Assembly: GCA_025351615.1 (NCBI GenBank)
Contig: JANXVP010000306.1
Location: 1-25,334, forward strand
From: Ramlibacter sp.
GTDB taxonomy: Bacteria > Pseudomonadota > Gammaproteobacteria > Burkholderiales > Burkholderiaceae_C
Direction: 5' to 3'
Length of the DNA stretch: 25,334 nt
In this document: in pieces, positions 1-8,997 of the stretch
How the letters are laid out: the number at the start of each line of letters is the position of its first letter
Position numbering within the stretch: the stretch's first letter is position 1
The notes under the pieces: generated by a model
The model's database searches: none
What the model was told of the DNA's origin: nothing
What the model saw: only the letters and a program-made list of their open reading frames with translations
Program-made: the position numbers and the translations under genes

Positions 1-425
1 AGCTGGGTGAACGCCCAGGATGAAACGATCGTGAGGACGGCTAGCGCGATATGGCCGTAGCGCAACACACCCTGCAAGTTCTTGACGACCCCCAATTCCG
101 CGACGATCGCGCCGACGCACATCACGGCCGCAAGGACGACGAGAGCGAGGACCACGACGCGGCCTTCATCATGCCGCAGTGCGCGGACCTTCATGCGTTC
201 ATGGGTGGACCAGAACATCATCCGTGCCGCCAGGATGAGATAAAGCCAGGCGCCCACGTTCCAGCCGATGATGGCGCGGGTGATGGCCTGTTGCGCGAAA
301 GAATGCGGCAACAGCCATGTGGTCCCCAAGCCGACGACAAAGCAGAACAGGAGCCTGGGCCGCGCCAGGACGATCCGCAAAAATCGGGGACGGGAATTCA
401 TGGAACTTTCAGGGAGTTTTTTCAT
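1..425 (-). CDS. DUF1345-type integral membrane protein, partial (C-terminus off the window)
   Basis: An open frame runs leftward from an ATG at 425 and leaves the window after about 141 codons. The visible product is basic at the N-terminus and then strongly hydrophobic. Likely membrane segments lie near residues 24-41, 51-70, 90-110 and 122-141. A segment with WNVGAWLYL followed by the polar stretch MMFWSTHERMKVRA is typical of the DUF1345 (COG4291) family, whose function is unknown. A second in-frame ATG at 401 (MNSRPRF) is an alternative start; neither start has a convincing ribosome binding site. The gene is divergent from the nitrate operon, separated by about 200 bp that hold the FNR box. 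It is probably an independent neighbour. The family call is from memory of the sequence pattern; the reading frame itself is well supported by its hydrophobic, uninterrupted composition. Confidence 0.72.
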   Translation of the reverse strand, partial: MKKLPESSMNSRPRFLRIVLARPRLLFCFVVGLGTTWLLPHSFAQQAITRAIIGWNVGAWLYLILAARMMFWSTHERMKVRALRHDEGRVVVLALVVLAAVMCVGAIVAELGVVKNLQGVLRYGHIALAVLTIVSSWAFTQ

Positions 426-548
426 GGAAGGGCGCAGGACGATCCAGTCGCTTCTTGGCGCATGCCCCCTGCTTCTTTTTCATTGGGCCTCCCGACGATT
501 CTAAGTCCAACAATTTCAACGCCTGCACGAGCCTAATTGCGCCTCTGA

Positions 549-590
549 TTGACCTGGATCAAGTGCATGAACACACCCCGCCCATAGGCT
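549..590 (+). promoter_or_regulatory. FNR/Anr box and class II -10 element ahead of narK1
   Basis: TTGACCTGGATCAA at 549-562 matches the FNR/Anr consensus TTGAT-N4-ATCAA in nine of ten defined bases. Its centre is 555.5. A class II FNR promoter has the box at -41.5, which predicts a start near 597 and a -10 hexamer at 585-590. The sequence there is TAGGCT, which has the key TAnnnT bases. The predicted leader to the TTG start of narK1 at 628 would be about 31 nt and includes GGAG at 618-621. This is good evidence that the nar operon is induced by oxygen limitation. I see no clear NarL heptamer arrangement and did not score one. Confidence 0.8.
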
Positions 591-627
591 CCTGACCAGC
601 GCTTACATCAGCGTCCCGGAGCACGCC

Positions 628-1935
628 TTGAAACCTGACACCCCACTGTCCGGTGCCGCCGACACGGCCCCTGATCGCAGAGCCTGGTCGGTCCTGATCG
701 TGAGCACGATCGCATTCACCGTCTGTTTCATGGTCTGGATGATGTTCGGCGTGATCGGCATACCGATCAAGAAGATGCTGAGCCTCAACGCCACACAGTT
801 CGGGCTTCTCACTGCCGTGCCTGTCCTGACTGGCTCCCTGGTCCGGGTGCCGCTGGGTATCTGGACCGACCGCTACGGGGGTCGCATCGTCATGACTGTG
901 TTGATGGCTGCGACAGTGCCTGCTATCTGGGTCATGAGTTACGCGACCGAATATTGGCACTTTCTGGTCATCGGCCTGTTTGTAGGCTTGGCCGGCGGAT
1001 CGTTCTCGGTAGGCACCCCGTACGTCGCGCGCTGGTTCCCCAGGAAGCGCCAAGGCATGGCGATGGGCGTGTTTGGTGCGGGAAATTCCGGGGCGGCAGT
1101 GAACAAGTTCATCGCGCCGGCGCTTCTGGTGGCTTTCGGCTGGGCCATGGTACCCAAAGTCTATGCGGTCATCATGCTAGGCGCGGTAGTGCTCTTCTGG
1201 ATGTTCAGCCACAACGACCCGTCACACCTGGTGGCTCGCAGCGTGACCTTCGCGGAACAGCTCAAGGCCCTGAAAGACCCCAAGGTGCTGCGCTATTGCC
1301 AGTACTACAGCATCGTGTTTGGCGGCTACGTGGCGCTGTCGCTGTGGATGGTGCAGTACTACATCGGTGAGTTCGGGCTGGATATTCGACTGGCTGCCCT
1401 GCTTGCCGCCTGTTTCTCGCTGCCGGGGGGGGTGCTTCGCGCTGTCGGCGGACTACTCTCCGACAAGTTCGGCGCGCACAAGATGACCTGGTGGGTGATG
1501 TGGGTGAGCTGGATCTGCCTCTTCATCCTGTCCTACCCGCAAACCGATTTCACCATCTTGACAGTGAACGGCTCCCGCAGCTTTCACATCGGCCTGAACG
1601 TCTACACCTTCACCGCGCTGATGTTCATCCTGGGCATCGCCTGGGCCTTCGGCAAAGCCAGCGTATTCAAGTACATCAGCGACGACTACCCGCACAACAT
1701 CGGAGCCATTTCCGGAATCGTGGGCCTGGCCGGCGGGCTTGGGGGCTTCGTGCTGCCCATCATATTCGGCGCACTGATGGACCTCACGGGAGTCCGCTCC
1801 AGTGCCTTCATGCTGATGTACGGCGTGGTCTGGGTATCGCTGGTCTGGATGTACTGGAGCGAAGTGCGCACGACCCATGTAATGGGCGAGCACGCGTCGC
1901 CCGCCCCGCAGGCCGACCCGCTTCCGGCGCACTGA
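628..1935 (+). CDS. narK1: NarK1-type nitrate/proton symporter (MFS)
   Basis: This 435-residue major facilitator protein of the nitrate/nitrite porter family imports nitrate across the inner membrane. It shows about 12 hydrophobic segments. The two arginines that bind the anion in E. coli NarK (R89 and R305) correspond to R73 in RVPLG and R271 in RAVGG. The signature regions FVGLAGGSFSVGTPY and GVFGAGNSGAAVNKF (about residues 118-161) match the type I NarK group, which is usually a proton/nitrate symporter. The start is a TTG at 628 preceded by GGAG at 618-621; the next methionines lie inside the first membrane segment, so TTG is the best start. It is the first gene of the nar operon, behind the FNR box, and narK2 follows after 28 bp. 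Subtype assignment rests on order and motif style. Confidence 0.9.
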   Translation: MKPDTPLSGAADTAPDRRAWSVLIVSTIAFTVCFMVWMMFGVIGIPIKKMLSLNATQFGLLTAVPVLTGSLVRVPLGIWTDRYGGRIVMTVLMAATVPAIWVMSYATEYWHFLVIGLFVGLAGGSFSVGTPYVARWFPRKRQGMAMGVFGAGNSGAAVNKFIAPALLVAFGWAMVPKVYAVIMLGAVVLFWMFSHNDPSHLVARSVTFAEQLKALKDPKVLRYCQYYSIVFGGYVALSLWMVQYYIGEFGLDIRLAALLAACFSLPGGVLRAVGGLLSDKFGAHKMTWWVMWVSWICLFILSYPQTDFTILTVNGSRSFHIGLNVYTFTALMFILGIAWAFGKASVFKYISDDYPHNIGAISGIVGLAGGLGGFVLPIIFGALMDLTGVRSSAFMLMYGVVWVSLVWMYWSEVRTTHVMGEHASPAPQADPLPAH

Positions 1936-1963
1936 CGGCCTCCCAGATCTCTGAAAGGGCATC

Positions 1964-3619
1964 ATGACAACCACCACCATCCCCGTTGTGCCGCCGGTTC
2001 CCAAGGTCAGCCGCGTCGACATCGCCGATTGGAGGCCCGAAGACCAGGCGTTCTGGGAGGCCACCGGCAAACGCGTGGCTTACCGCAACCTTTGGCTTTC
2101 GGTGCCCGCCCTGCTCTGCGCCTTCGCGGTGTGGGGCATGTGGGGAATCATCACCGTGCAGATGTACAACCTCGGTTTTCCGTTTACGCAGGCCGAACTG
2201 TTCACGCTCACCGCCATCGCCGGCCTGGCCGGCGCGACCATGCGCATTCCCGCAGCCTTCCTCATCCGGCTGGCGGGCGGGCGCAACACCATTTTCCTGA
2301 CCACCGCGATGCTGCTGGCGCCGGCTATCGGCACGGGTGTAGCGCTGCAGCACCCCGGCTGGCCGTTGTGGGTATTCCAGCTGATGGCGCTGTGGTCGGG
2401 CGTGGGCGGCGGCAACTTCGCCAGTTCGATGTCCAACATCAGCACCTTCTTTCCCAAGCGCCTGCAGGGCACGGCTCTCGGCCTCAATGCCGGCATCGGC
2501 AACTTCGGCGTCACCACCATGCAGGTCGTCATCCCGCTGGTGATGACGGTGGGCCTGCTGGGCAGCTTCGGCGGCGAGCCGATGAACCTGCTCAAGGACA
2601 GCGGCTGGATCCTGGGCAAGATCGCGGCCGGCACGCCCACCTGGATCCAGAACGCCGGCTACGCCTGGGTACTGTCTCTGGTGCCGCTGTCGATCCTGTG
2701 CTGGTTCGGGATGAACAACCTGACCACGGTGTCGCCCAACATCGGCGGCACCCTGGCTGCCTTCGCCAAGATCACCTGGCTTTACACCCTGTCGTTCGCG
2801 CCAGCCATCGCCGGCCTGTACCTCTACCTTCCGGCGCCAACGGGGCTGGGGCTGCTGAACATGTGGGTGGCGATGCCACTGATCATTGTGGCGACGGTGT
2901 TCACGATGAAGTTCACGGCCTTCGGCACGATGAAGGACAACATCGCCAAGCAGTTCGAGATCTTCCGCGACAAGCACACTTGGGCCATGACGGCGTTGTA
3001 CATCGTCACCTTCGGCTCCTTCATCGGCTTTTCGATGGCGCTGCCGCTGTCGATCGCGGTAATCTTCGGATTCAGCCATGTGCAGGATGCCGCCGGCGTC
3101 ATGCAGCACACGCTGAAGAACCCGAACGCTCCTTCGGCCTTCACCTACGCCTGGATCGGCCCCTTCGTCGGCGCGCTGATCCGGCCGGTGGGCGGCTGGA
3201 TTGCCGACAAGGTGGGCGGCTCCATCGTCACCCAGGTGATCTCGGTCGTGATGGTGGGTGCATCGGTCGCCGTCGGCTATGTGATGCTGCTGGCCTACGG
3301 GTCCGCGCAGCCCGAGCAATACTTTCTGCCGTTCATGCTGCTGTTCGTGGTGCTGTTCGCGGCCAGCGGCATCGGCAACGGGTCCACCTTCCGCACCATC
3401 GGCGTGATCTTCGACCGGGGCCGGGCCGGGCCGGTTCTGGGCTGGACTTCGGCCATCGCCGCCTATGGCGCATTTGTGGCGCCCGTGGTGATCGGCGCGC
3501 AGATCAAGGCCGGTACACCGCAGTACGCGATGTACGGCTTCGCGGCTTTCTACACCGTCTGCCTGTTTCTCAACTGGTGGTTCTACCTGCGCCGCGGCGC
3601 GTACGTGAAAAATCCCTGA
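1964..3619 (+). CDS. narK2: NarK2-type nitrate/nitrite transporter (MFS)
   Basis: A second nitrate/nitrite porter, 551 residues, longer than narK1 because of a soluble N-terminal extension of about 45 residues and longer loops (for example residues 200-232 and 290-340). Anion-binding arginines are visible as R94 (ATMRIP) and R407 (LIRPVGG). The nitrate signatures SGVGGGNFASSMSNIS (about 145-160) and LGLNAGIGNFGVTTMQ (about 172-187) are conserved. By family knowledge type II NarK proteins act as nitrate/nitrite antiporters and export the nitrite made by NarGHI. The start ATG at 1964 has AAAGGG just upstream. The gene ends 39 bp before narG. A narK1-narK2 tandem is common in denitrifying proteobacteria, in some of them as a single fused protein; here the two are separate reading frames. 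Confidence 0.92.
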   Translation: MTTTTIPVVPPVPKVSRVDIADWRPEDQAFWEATGKRVAYRNLWLSVPALLCAFAVWGMWGIITVQMYNLGFPFTQAELFTLTAIAGLAGATMRIPAAFLIRLAGGRNTIFLTTAMLLAPAIGTGVALQHPGWPLWVFQLMALWSGVGGGNFASSMSNISTFFPKRLQGTALGLNAGIGNFGVTTMQVVIPLVMTVGLLGSFGGEPMNLLKDSGWILGKIAAGTPTWIQNAGYAWVLSLVPLSILCWFGMNNLTTVSPNIGGTLAAFAKITWLYTLSFAPAIAGLYLYLPAPTGLGLLNMWVAMPLIIVATVFTMKFTAFGTMKDNIAKQFEIFRDKHTWAMTALYIVTFGSFIGFSMALPLSIAVIFGFSHVQDAAGVMQHTLKNPNAPSAFTYAWIGPFVGALIRPVGGWIADKVGGSIVTQVISVVMVGASVAVGYVMLLAYGSAQPEQYFLPFMLLFVVLFAASGIGNGSTFRTIGVIFDRGRAGPVLGWTSAIAAYGAFVAPVVIGAQIKAGTPQYAMYGFAAFYTVCLFLNWWFYLRRGAYVKNP

Positions 3620-3658
3620 AGAACCCCTGAACCCGCACCGACAAGGAAGACGAAGAAC

Positions 3659-6600
3659 ATGAGCCATTTCCTGGATCGCCTGACTTACTTCGCCCAGCCG
3701 CGCGAGACCTTCGCCGACGGCCATGGCCGTGTCACTGGCGAGGACCGCACCTGGGAGGACGCGTACCGCAACCGCTGGGCGCACGACAAGATCGTGCGCA
3801 GCACCCACGGGGTCAACTGCACCGGGTCGTGCTCGTGGAAGATCTACGTCAAGGGCGGCATCGTGACCTGGGAGACCCAGCAGACCGACTACCCCCGCAC
3901 CCGCTGGGACATGCCCAACCACGAGCCGCGCGGCTGCGCCCGCGGCGCCAGCTACAGCTGGTACCTGTACAGCGCCAACCGCGTGAAGTACCCGATGGTG
4001 CGCGGCCGGCTGCTCAGAAGCTGGCGTGAGGCCCGGCTGACCATGGATCCGGTCGATGCCTGGGCCTGGATCGTCGAAGACGAAGCCAGGCGTCGCGACT
4101 ACCAGGCCGTGCGCGGCCTTGGCGGCTTCGTCCGCTCGGGCTGGGACGAGGTCAACGAGATCGTCGCCGCCGCCAACGTCTACACGATCAAGAAGCACGG
4201 GCCCGACCGCGTGATCGGCTTCTCGCCCATTCCTGCGATGTCGATGGTCAGCTACGCGGCGGGATCGCGCTACCTGAGCCTGATCGGCGGCGTCAGCATG
4301 AGCTTTTACGACTGGTACTGCGACCTGCCGCCGGCCAGTCCGCAGGTCTGGGGCGAACAGACGGATGTGCCCGAGTCAGCCGACTGGTTCAATTCCAGCT
4401 TCATCATCGCCTGGGGCTCGAACGTGCCGCAGACGCGCACCCCCGACGCGCACTTCTTCACCGAGGTCCGGTACAAGGGCACCAAGACCGTCGCCATCAC
4501 GCCCGACTATTCCGAAGTCGCCAAGCTGGCCGACATCTGGATGAACCCCAAGCAGGGAACCGACGCCGCCGTGGCGATGGCGATGGGCCACGTGATCCTC
4601 AAGGAGTTCTACTTCCCCGACAGCGGCGAGCGCAGCGCCTACTTCGACGACTACGTGCGCCGCTACACCGACATGCCGATGCTGGTGATGCTGAAGGAAC
4701 ACACGCTGCCCAGCGGCGAGGTCATCACTGTGCCGGACCGCTATGTCAGGGCTTCGGACTTCAACGGCAAGCTGGGCCAGGACAACAACCCCGAGTGGAA
4801 GACAGTCGCGATGGACGTGTCGGGCAAGGTGGTCCTGCCGAATGGAGCCATCGGCTTCCGCTGGGGCGCGGACGGCCGGGCCGACGCCGGCCAGTGGAAC
4901 CTGCAAGCGAAGGAAGCGCGCCATGGCGGCGACGTCAAGCTGAAGCTCAGCGTGCTCGAAGGCGAGCTGGCTTCCACCGAAACGGCCCGCGTCGGCTTCC
5001 CCTACTTCGGCGGCATCGTCAGCGAGAACTTCCCGAACAATGTCCAGAGCGACGTGTTGGTCCGCACGGTGCCGGTGCAGCGCATCTCGCTGGGCAAGGC
5101 GGGCGAGGAACGCTCGGCCCTGGTGGCTACGGTGTTCGACCTGCAGGTCGCCAACTACGGGGTCGCCCGTGGCCTGCCCGGCGAACTCGCCGCCACCAGC
5201 TTCGACGACGACACGCCCTACACGCCGGCCTGGCAGGAGCGCATCACCGGCACGCCGAGGGCGCAACTGATCACGGTGGCGCGCCAGTTCGCCGAGAACG
5301 CCCACAAGACCCAGGGCAAGTCGATGGTGATCATCGGCGCAGCGATGAACCACTGGTATCACAGCGACATGAACTACCGCGGCGTCATCAACATGCTGAT
5401 GATGTGCGGCTGCATCGGCAAGAGCGGCGGCGGCTGGGCCCATTACGTGGGCCAGGAAAAGCTGCGGCCGCAGACTGGCTGGACAGCGCTGGCCTTCGCG
5501 CTGGACTGGATCCGGCCACCGCGCCAGATGAACAGCACCAGCTTTTTCTACGCCCACACCGACCAGTGGCGCTATGAGAAGCTGGGCATGGAAGAAGTGC
5601 TCTCGCCGCTGGCCGACAAGGCGGTGTACGGCGGCAGCATGATCGACTACAACGTGCGCGCCGAGCGCATGGGCTGGCTGCCGAGCGCACCGCAGCTGCA
5701 GACCAATCCGCTGCAGGTGGTGCGCGATGCGGTCGCTGCCGACGCCGACCCGAAAGACTACGCGGTCAAGGCCCTGCAGGACGGCTCGCTCAAGATGAGT
5801 TGCACCGACCCCGACCACCCGGACAACTGGCCGCGCAACATGTTCGTGTGGCGCTCCAATATCCTGGGCTCGTCGGGAAAGGGCCACGAATACTTTCTCA
5901 AGCACCTGCTGGGTACGAGCAATGGTGTGCAAGGCAAAGACTTGGGCGCGGAGGAAGCGAAACCCACGGAAGTCGTGTGGCACGACAAGGCGCCCGAAGG
6001 CAAGCTGGACCTGCTGGTCACGCTCGACTTCCGCATGAGCACCACCTGCCTGTATTCCGACATCGTGCTGCCGACCGCGACCTGGTACGAGAATAACGAC
6101 CTCAACACCAGCGACATGCACCCCTTCATCCATCCACTGTCGACGGCGGTGGACCCGGCCTGGCAATCGCGCAGCGACTGGGACATCTACAAGGGCTTTG
6201 CGCAGAAGTTCAGCGAGGTCTGCGTCGGCCACCTGGGGGTGGAAAAGGAACTGGTCCTCACGCCGTTGATGCACGACAGCCCCGCGGAGCTGGCCCAGCC
6301 GTTCGAGGTCAAGGACTGGAAGCGCGGCGAGTGCAAGTTGATCCCCGGCAAGACCGCGCCCAACATGCAGGTGGTCGAGCGCGACTATCCGAACGTGTTC
6401 AAGCGCTTCACGGCGCTGGGACCCCTGATGAACAAGGTGGGCAACGGCGGCAAGGGAATCGGCTGGAACACCCAGACCGAAGTGCGGCAACTCGGCGAGC
6501 TCAACGGCCTGGTACTGGCCGCGGGCGTGACCCAGGGCATGCCGAAGATCGAGACCGACATCGACGCCTGCGAAGTGGTGCTGATGCTGGCGCCGGAGAC

Positions 6601-7474
6601 CAACGGCCACGTCGCCGTCAAGGCCTGGGAGGCGCTCGGCAAGCAGACCGGGCTGAACCACACCCACTTGGCCGTCCACCGCGAAGACGAGAAGATCCGC
6701 TTCCGCGACATCCAGGCCCAGCCGCGCAAGATCATCAGCTCGCCGACCTGGAGCGGGATCGAGAGCGAAACGGTGTCTTACAACGCCGGCTACACCAACG
6801 TCCACGAGATGATTCCATGGCGCACGCTCACCGGGCGCCAGCAGTTCTACATGGACCACCCCTGGATGACGGCATTCGGCGAGGGTTTCAGCAGCTACCG
6901 GCCGCCGGTCGATCTGAAGACCACGGCCGGCATCCACGGCATCAAGCCCAACGGCAACACCGAGATCGCGCTGAACTTCATCACGCCGCACCAGAAATGG
7001 GGCATCCACAGCACCTATACCGACAACCTGATGATGTTGACGTTGAGCCGGGGCGGCCCGTGCGTCTGGATGAGCGAGGACGATGCCAAGCGCGCCGGCA
7101 TCATCGACAACGACTGGATCGAGCTGTTCAACATCAACGGCGCGATCGCAGCGCGGGCGGTGGTGAGCCAGCGGGTGCCGCCCGGCATGGTGATGATGTA
7201 CCACGCCCAGGAAAAGATCGTGAACACGCCCGGCTCCGAGATCACCGGCGCGCGTGGCGGCATCCACAACTCGGTGACACGGATCGTGCTCAAGCCCACG
7301 CACATGATCGGCGGCTACGCGCAGTTCAGCTACGGCTTCAACTATTACGGAACCATCGGCACCAACCGCGACGAGTTCGTCGTGGTCCGCAAAATGAACA
7401 AGATCGACTGGCTGGACACGCCGGTCGCCGACGAGCTGATCAAGGCGACGCTGGAACAGGGAGAGTCGGCATGA
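3659..7474 (+). CDS. narG: Respiratory nitrate reductase alpha subunit NarG
   Basis: The 1271-residue catalytic subunit reduces nitrate to nitrite at a molybdenum bis-MGD centre on the cytoplasmic face of the membrane. Ligands of the FS0 [4Fe-4S] cluster are visible as H50, C54, C58 and C93, in the motif HGVNCTGSC and in RGCARG. The Mo-coordinating aspartate is D222 in YCDLPPASPQ, the same number as in E. coli NarG. Length is slightly above the E. coli protein (1247). There is no twin-arginine leader, as expected for the membrane-anchored cytoplasmic enzyme; the N-terminus MSHFLDRLTYF is typical. GGAAG lies about 11 bp before the ATG. The gene overlaps narH by 4 bp (ATGA). No frameshift or missing ligand is seen. 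Confidence 0.98.
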   Translation: MSHFLDRLTYFAQPRETFADGHGRVTGEDRTWEDAYRNRWAHDKIVRSTHGVNCTGSCSWKIYVKGGIVTWETQQTDYPRTRWDMPNHEPRGCARGASYSWYLYSANRVKYPMVRGRLLRSWREARLTMDPVDAWAWIVEDEARRRDYQAVRGLGGFVRSGWDEVNEIVAAANVYTIKKHGPDRVIGFSPIPAMSMVSYAAGSRYLSLIGGVSMSFYDWYCDLPPASPQVWGEQTDVPESADWFNSSFIIAWGSNVPQTRTPDAHFFTEVRYKGTKTVAITPDYSEVAKLADIWMNPKQGTDAAVAMAMGHVILKEFYFPDSGERSAYFDDYVRRYTDMPMLVMLKEHTLPSGEVITVPDRYVRASDFNGKLGQDNNPEWKTVAMDVSGKVVLPNGAIGFRWGADGRADAGQWNLQAKEARHGGDVKLKLSVLEGELASTETARVGFPYFGGIVSENFPNNVQSDVLVRTVPVQRISLGKAGEERSALVATVFDLQVANYGVARGLPGELAATSFDDDTPYTPAWQERITGTPRAQLITVARQFAENAHKTQGKSMVIIGAAMNHWYHSDMNYRGVINMLMMCGCIGKSGGGWAHYVGQEKLRPQTGWTALAFALDWIRPPRQMNSTSFFYAHTDQWRYEKLGMEEVLSPLADKAVYGGSMIDYNVRAERMGWLPSAPQLQTNPLQVVRDAVAADADPKDYAVKALQDGSLKMSCTDPDHPDNWPRNMFVWRSNILGSSGKGHEYFLKHLLGTSNGVQGKDLGAEEAKPTEVVWHDKAPEGKLDLLVTLDFRMSTTCLYSDIVLPTATWYENNDLNTSDMHPFIHPLSTAVDPAWQSRSDWDIYKGFAQKFSEVCVGHLGVEKELVLTPLMHDSPAELAQPFEVKDWKRGECKLIPGKTAPNMQVVERDYPNVFKRFTALGPLMNKVGNGGKGIGWNTQTEVRQLGELNGLVLAAGVTQGMPKIETDIDACEVVLMLAPETNGHVAVKAWEALGKQTGLNHTHLAVHREDEKIRFRDIQAQPRKIISSPTWSGIESETVSYNAGYTNVHEMIPWRTLTGRQQFYMDHPWMTAFGEGFSSYRPPVDLKTTAGIHGIKPNGNTEIALNFITPHQKWGIHSTYTDNLMMLTLSRGGPCVWMSEDDAKRAGIIDNDWIELFNINGAIAARAVVSQRVPPGMVMMYHAQEKIVNTPGSEITGARGGIHNSVTRIVLKPTHMIGGYAQFSYGFNYYGTIGTNRDEFVVVRKMNKIDWLDTPVADELIKATLEQGESA

Positions 7475-8994
7475 AAGTCCGCGCGCAAATCGGCATGGTG
7501 CTGAACCTCGACAAGTGCATCGGCTGCCACACCTGTTCGGTCACCTGCAAAAACGTCTGGACCAGCCGGCCCGGCATGGAATACGCCTGGTTCAACAACG
7601 TCGAGACCAAACCCGGCATCGGCTACCCCAAGGAGTGGGAGAACCAGGACAAGTGGAACGGCGGCTGGGTGCGCAAGGCCAGCGGCAGGATCGAGCCGCG
7701 CCAGGGCGCCAGGTGGAAGCTGCTGATGCGCATCTTCGCCAACCCGAACCTGCCGGAGATCGACGACTACTACGAGCCGTTCACTTTCGACTACGCGCAC
7801 CTGCAGTCGGCGCCCGAGATGAAGGCGACGCCGACGGCGCGGCCGCGCAGCCTGATCACCGGCAAGCAGATGGACAAGATCGTCTGGGGCCCCAACTGGG
7901 AAGAGATTCTGGGCGGCGAGTTCGCCGGCCGCAGCAAGGACAAGAACTTCGACGACATCCAAAAGGAGATGTACGGCCAGTTCGAGAACACCTTCATGAT
8001 GTACCTGCCGCGGCTGTGCGAGCACTGCCTGAACCCGGCCTGCGTCGCCTCCTGCCCCTCGGGCTCGATCTACAAACGCGAGGAAGACGGCATCGTCCTG
8101 ATCGACCAGGACAAGTGCCGTGGCTGGCGCATGTGCGTCTCGGGCTGCCCGTACAAGAAGATCTACTACAACTGGAAGAGCGGCAAGGCCGAGAAGTGCA
8201 TCTTCTGCTACCCACGCATCGAAGCCGGTCAGCCGACGGTGTGCTCCGAAACCTGCGTCGGCCGCATCCGCTATCTGGGCGTGCTGCTGTACGACGCGGA
8301 CCGGATCCAGGAAGCGGCCAGCGTCGAACATGACCGCGACCTGTACCAGGCGCAGCTGGACATCTTCCTCGACCCGTTCGACCCCAAGGTGATCGAGCAG
8401 GCCCGCGTCGACGGCATTCCGGACAAGTGGATGGATGCCGCGCGCAACAGTCCGGTCTACAAGATGGCGGTGCAGTGGAAGGTGGCCTTGCCGCTGCACC
8501 CGGAGTACCGGACGCTGCCGATGGTCTGGTACGTGCCGCCGCTCTCGCCGATCAGCGCCGCCGCCAACGCCGGCCACCTGGGGCAAAACGGCCAGATCCC
8601 CGACGTCAACCAGCTGCGCATCCCGGTCAAGTACCTGGCCAACCTGCTGACGGCCGGCGACACCGCGCCGGTCGTGCGTGCCCTCGAGCGGATGCTGGCG
8701 ATGCGGGCCTACCAGCGGGAAAAGCACGTCGACCAGCGGATCAACACGGCAGTGCTGGAGCAAGTGGGAATCACGCAGGCCGAGGTGGAGGAGATGTACC
8801 ACGTGATGGCCATCGCGAACTACGAAGACCGGTTTGTGATACCCACGACCCACCGCGAATATGCCGAGAACACCTTCAACGTACGCGGCGGCTGCGGCTT
8901 CACATTCGGCAATGGCTGCTCGGACGGCAACAGCGAAGTCAGCCTGTTCGGCGCCGAGAAGAAGCGCACGATTCCCATCAAGGCGGAGATCTGA
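7471..8994 (+). CDS. narH: Respiratory nitrate reductase beta subunit NarH
   Basis: The 507-residue iron-sulfur subunit carries electrons from the NarI haems to NarG. Four cysteine groups are visible: C16, C19, C22, C26; C183, C186, C191, C195; C216, W219, C222, C226; and C243, C246, C258, C262. The tryptophan at 219, in place of a cysteine, is the NarH hallmark that makes one cluster a [3Fe-4S] centre. The ATG at 7471 overlaps the narG stop as ATGA, and GGGAGA precedes it. The open frame extends upstream inside narG, but the start beginning MKVRAQIG is clear from the family. It is followed by narJ after 3 bp. Confidence 0.98.
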   Translation: MKVRAQIGMVLNLDKCIGCHTCSVTCKNVWTSRPGMEYAWFNNVETKPGIGYPKEWENQDKWNGGWVRKASGRIEPRQGARWKLLMRIFANPNLPEIDDYYEPFTFDYAHLQSAPEMKATPTARPRSLITGKQMDKIVWGPNWEEILGGEFAGRSKDKNFDDIQKEMYGQFENTFMMYLPRLCEHCLNPACVASCPSGSIYKREEDGIVLIDQDKCRGWRMCVSGCPYKKIYYNWKSGKAEKCIFCYPRIEAGQPTVCSETCVGRIRYLGVLLYDADRIQEAASVEHDRDLYQAQLDIFLDPFDPKVIEQARVDGIPDKWMDAARNSPVYKMAVQWKVALPLHPEYRTLPMVWYVPPLSPISAAANAGHLGQNGQIPDVNQLRIPVKYLANLLTAGDTAPVVRALERMLAMRAYQREKHVDQRINTAVLEQVGITQAEVEEMYHVMAIANYEDRFVIPTTHREYAENTFNVRGGCGFTFGNGCSDGNSEVSLFGAEKKRTIPIKAEI

Positions 8995-8997
8995 TCC

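Noticed and set aside
51..536. Rightward open frame at the left edge
   Set aside because: It is antisense to the partial DUF1345 membrane protein, whose frame is strongly hydrophobic and family-like, while this one is a D/H/P-rich mirror.
1808..4198. Long minus-strand open frame (796 codons)
   Set aside because: Antisense to narK1, narK2 and the start of narG. It has low-complexity H/R/D/G composition and no recognisable domain.
4376..7303. Very long open frame (975 codons) on the minus strand
   Set aside because: It lies entirely antisense to narG, whose identity is certain. Its composition (rich in H, R, V, D with no family motif) is the usual mirror of a high-GC coding strand.
6331..7470. 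Upstream extension of the narH frame inside narG
   Set aside because: The frame is open, but the extension overlaps narG completely and is not protein-like. NarH starts at 7471 with a good ribosome binding site and the family N-terminus.
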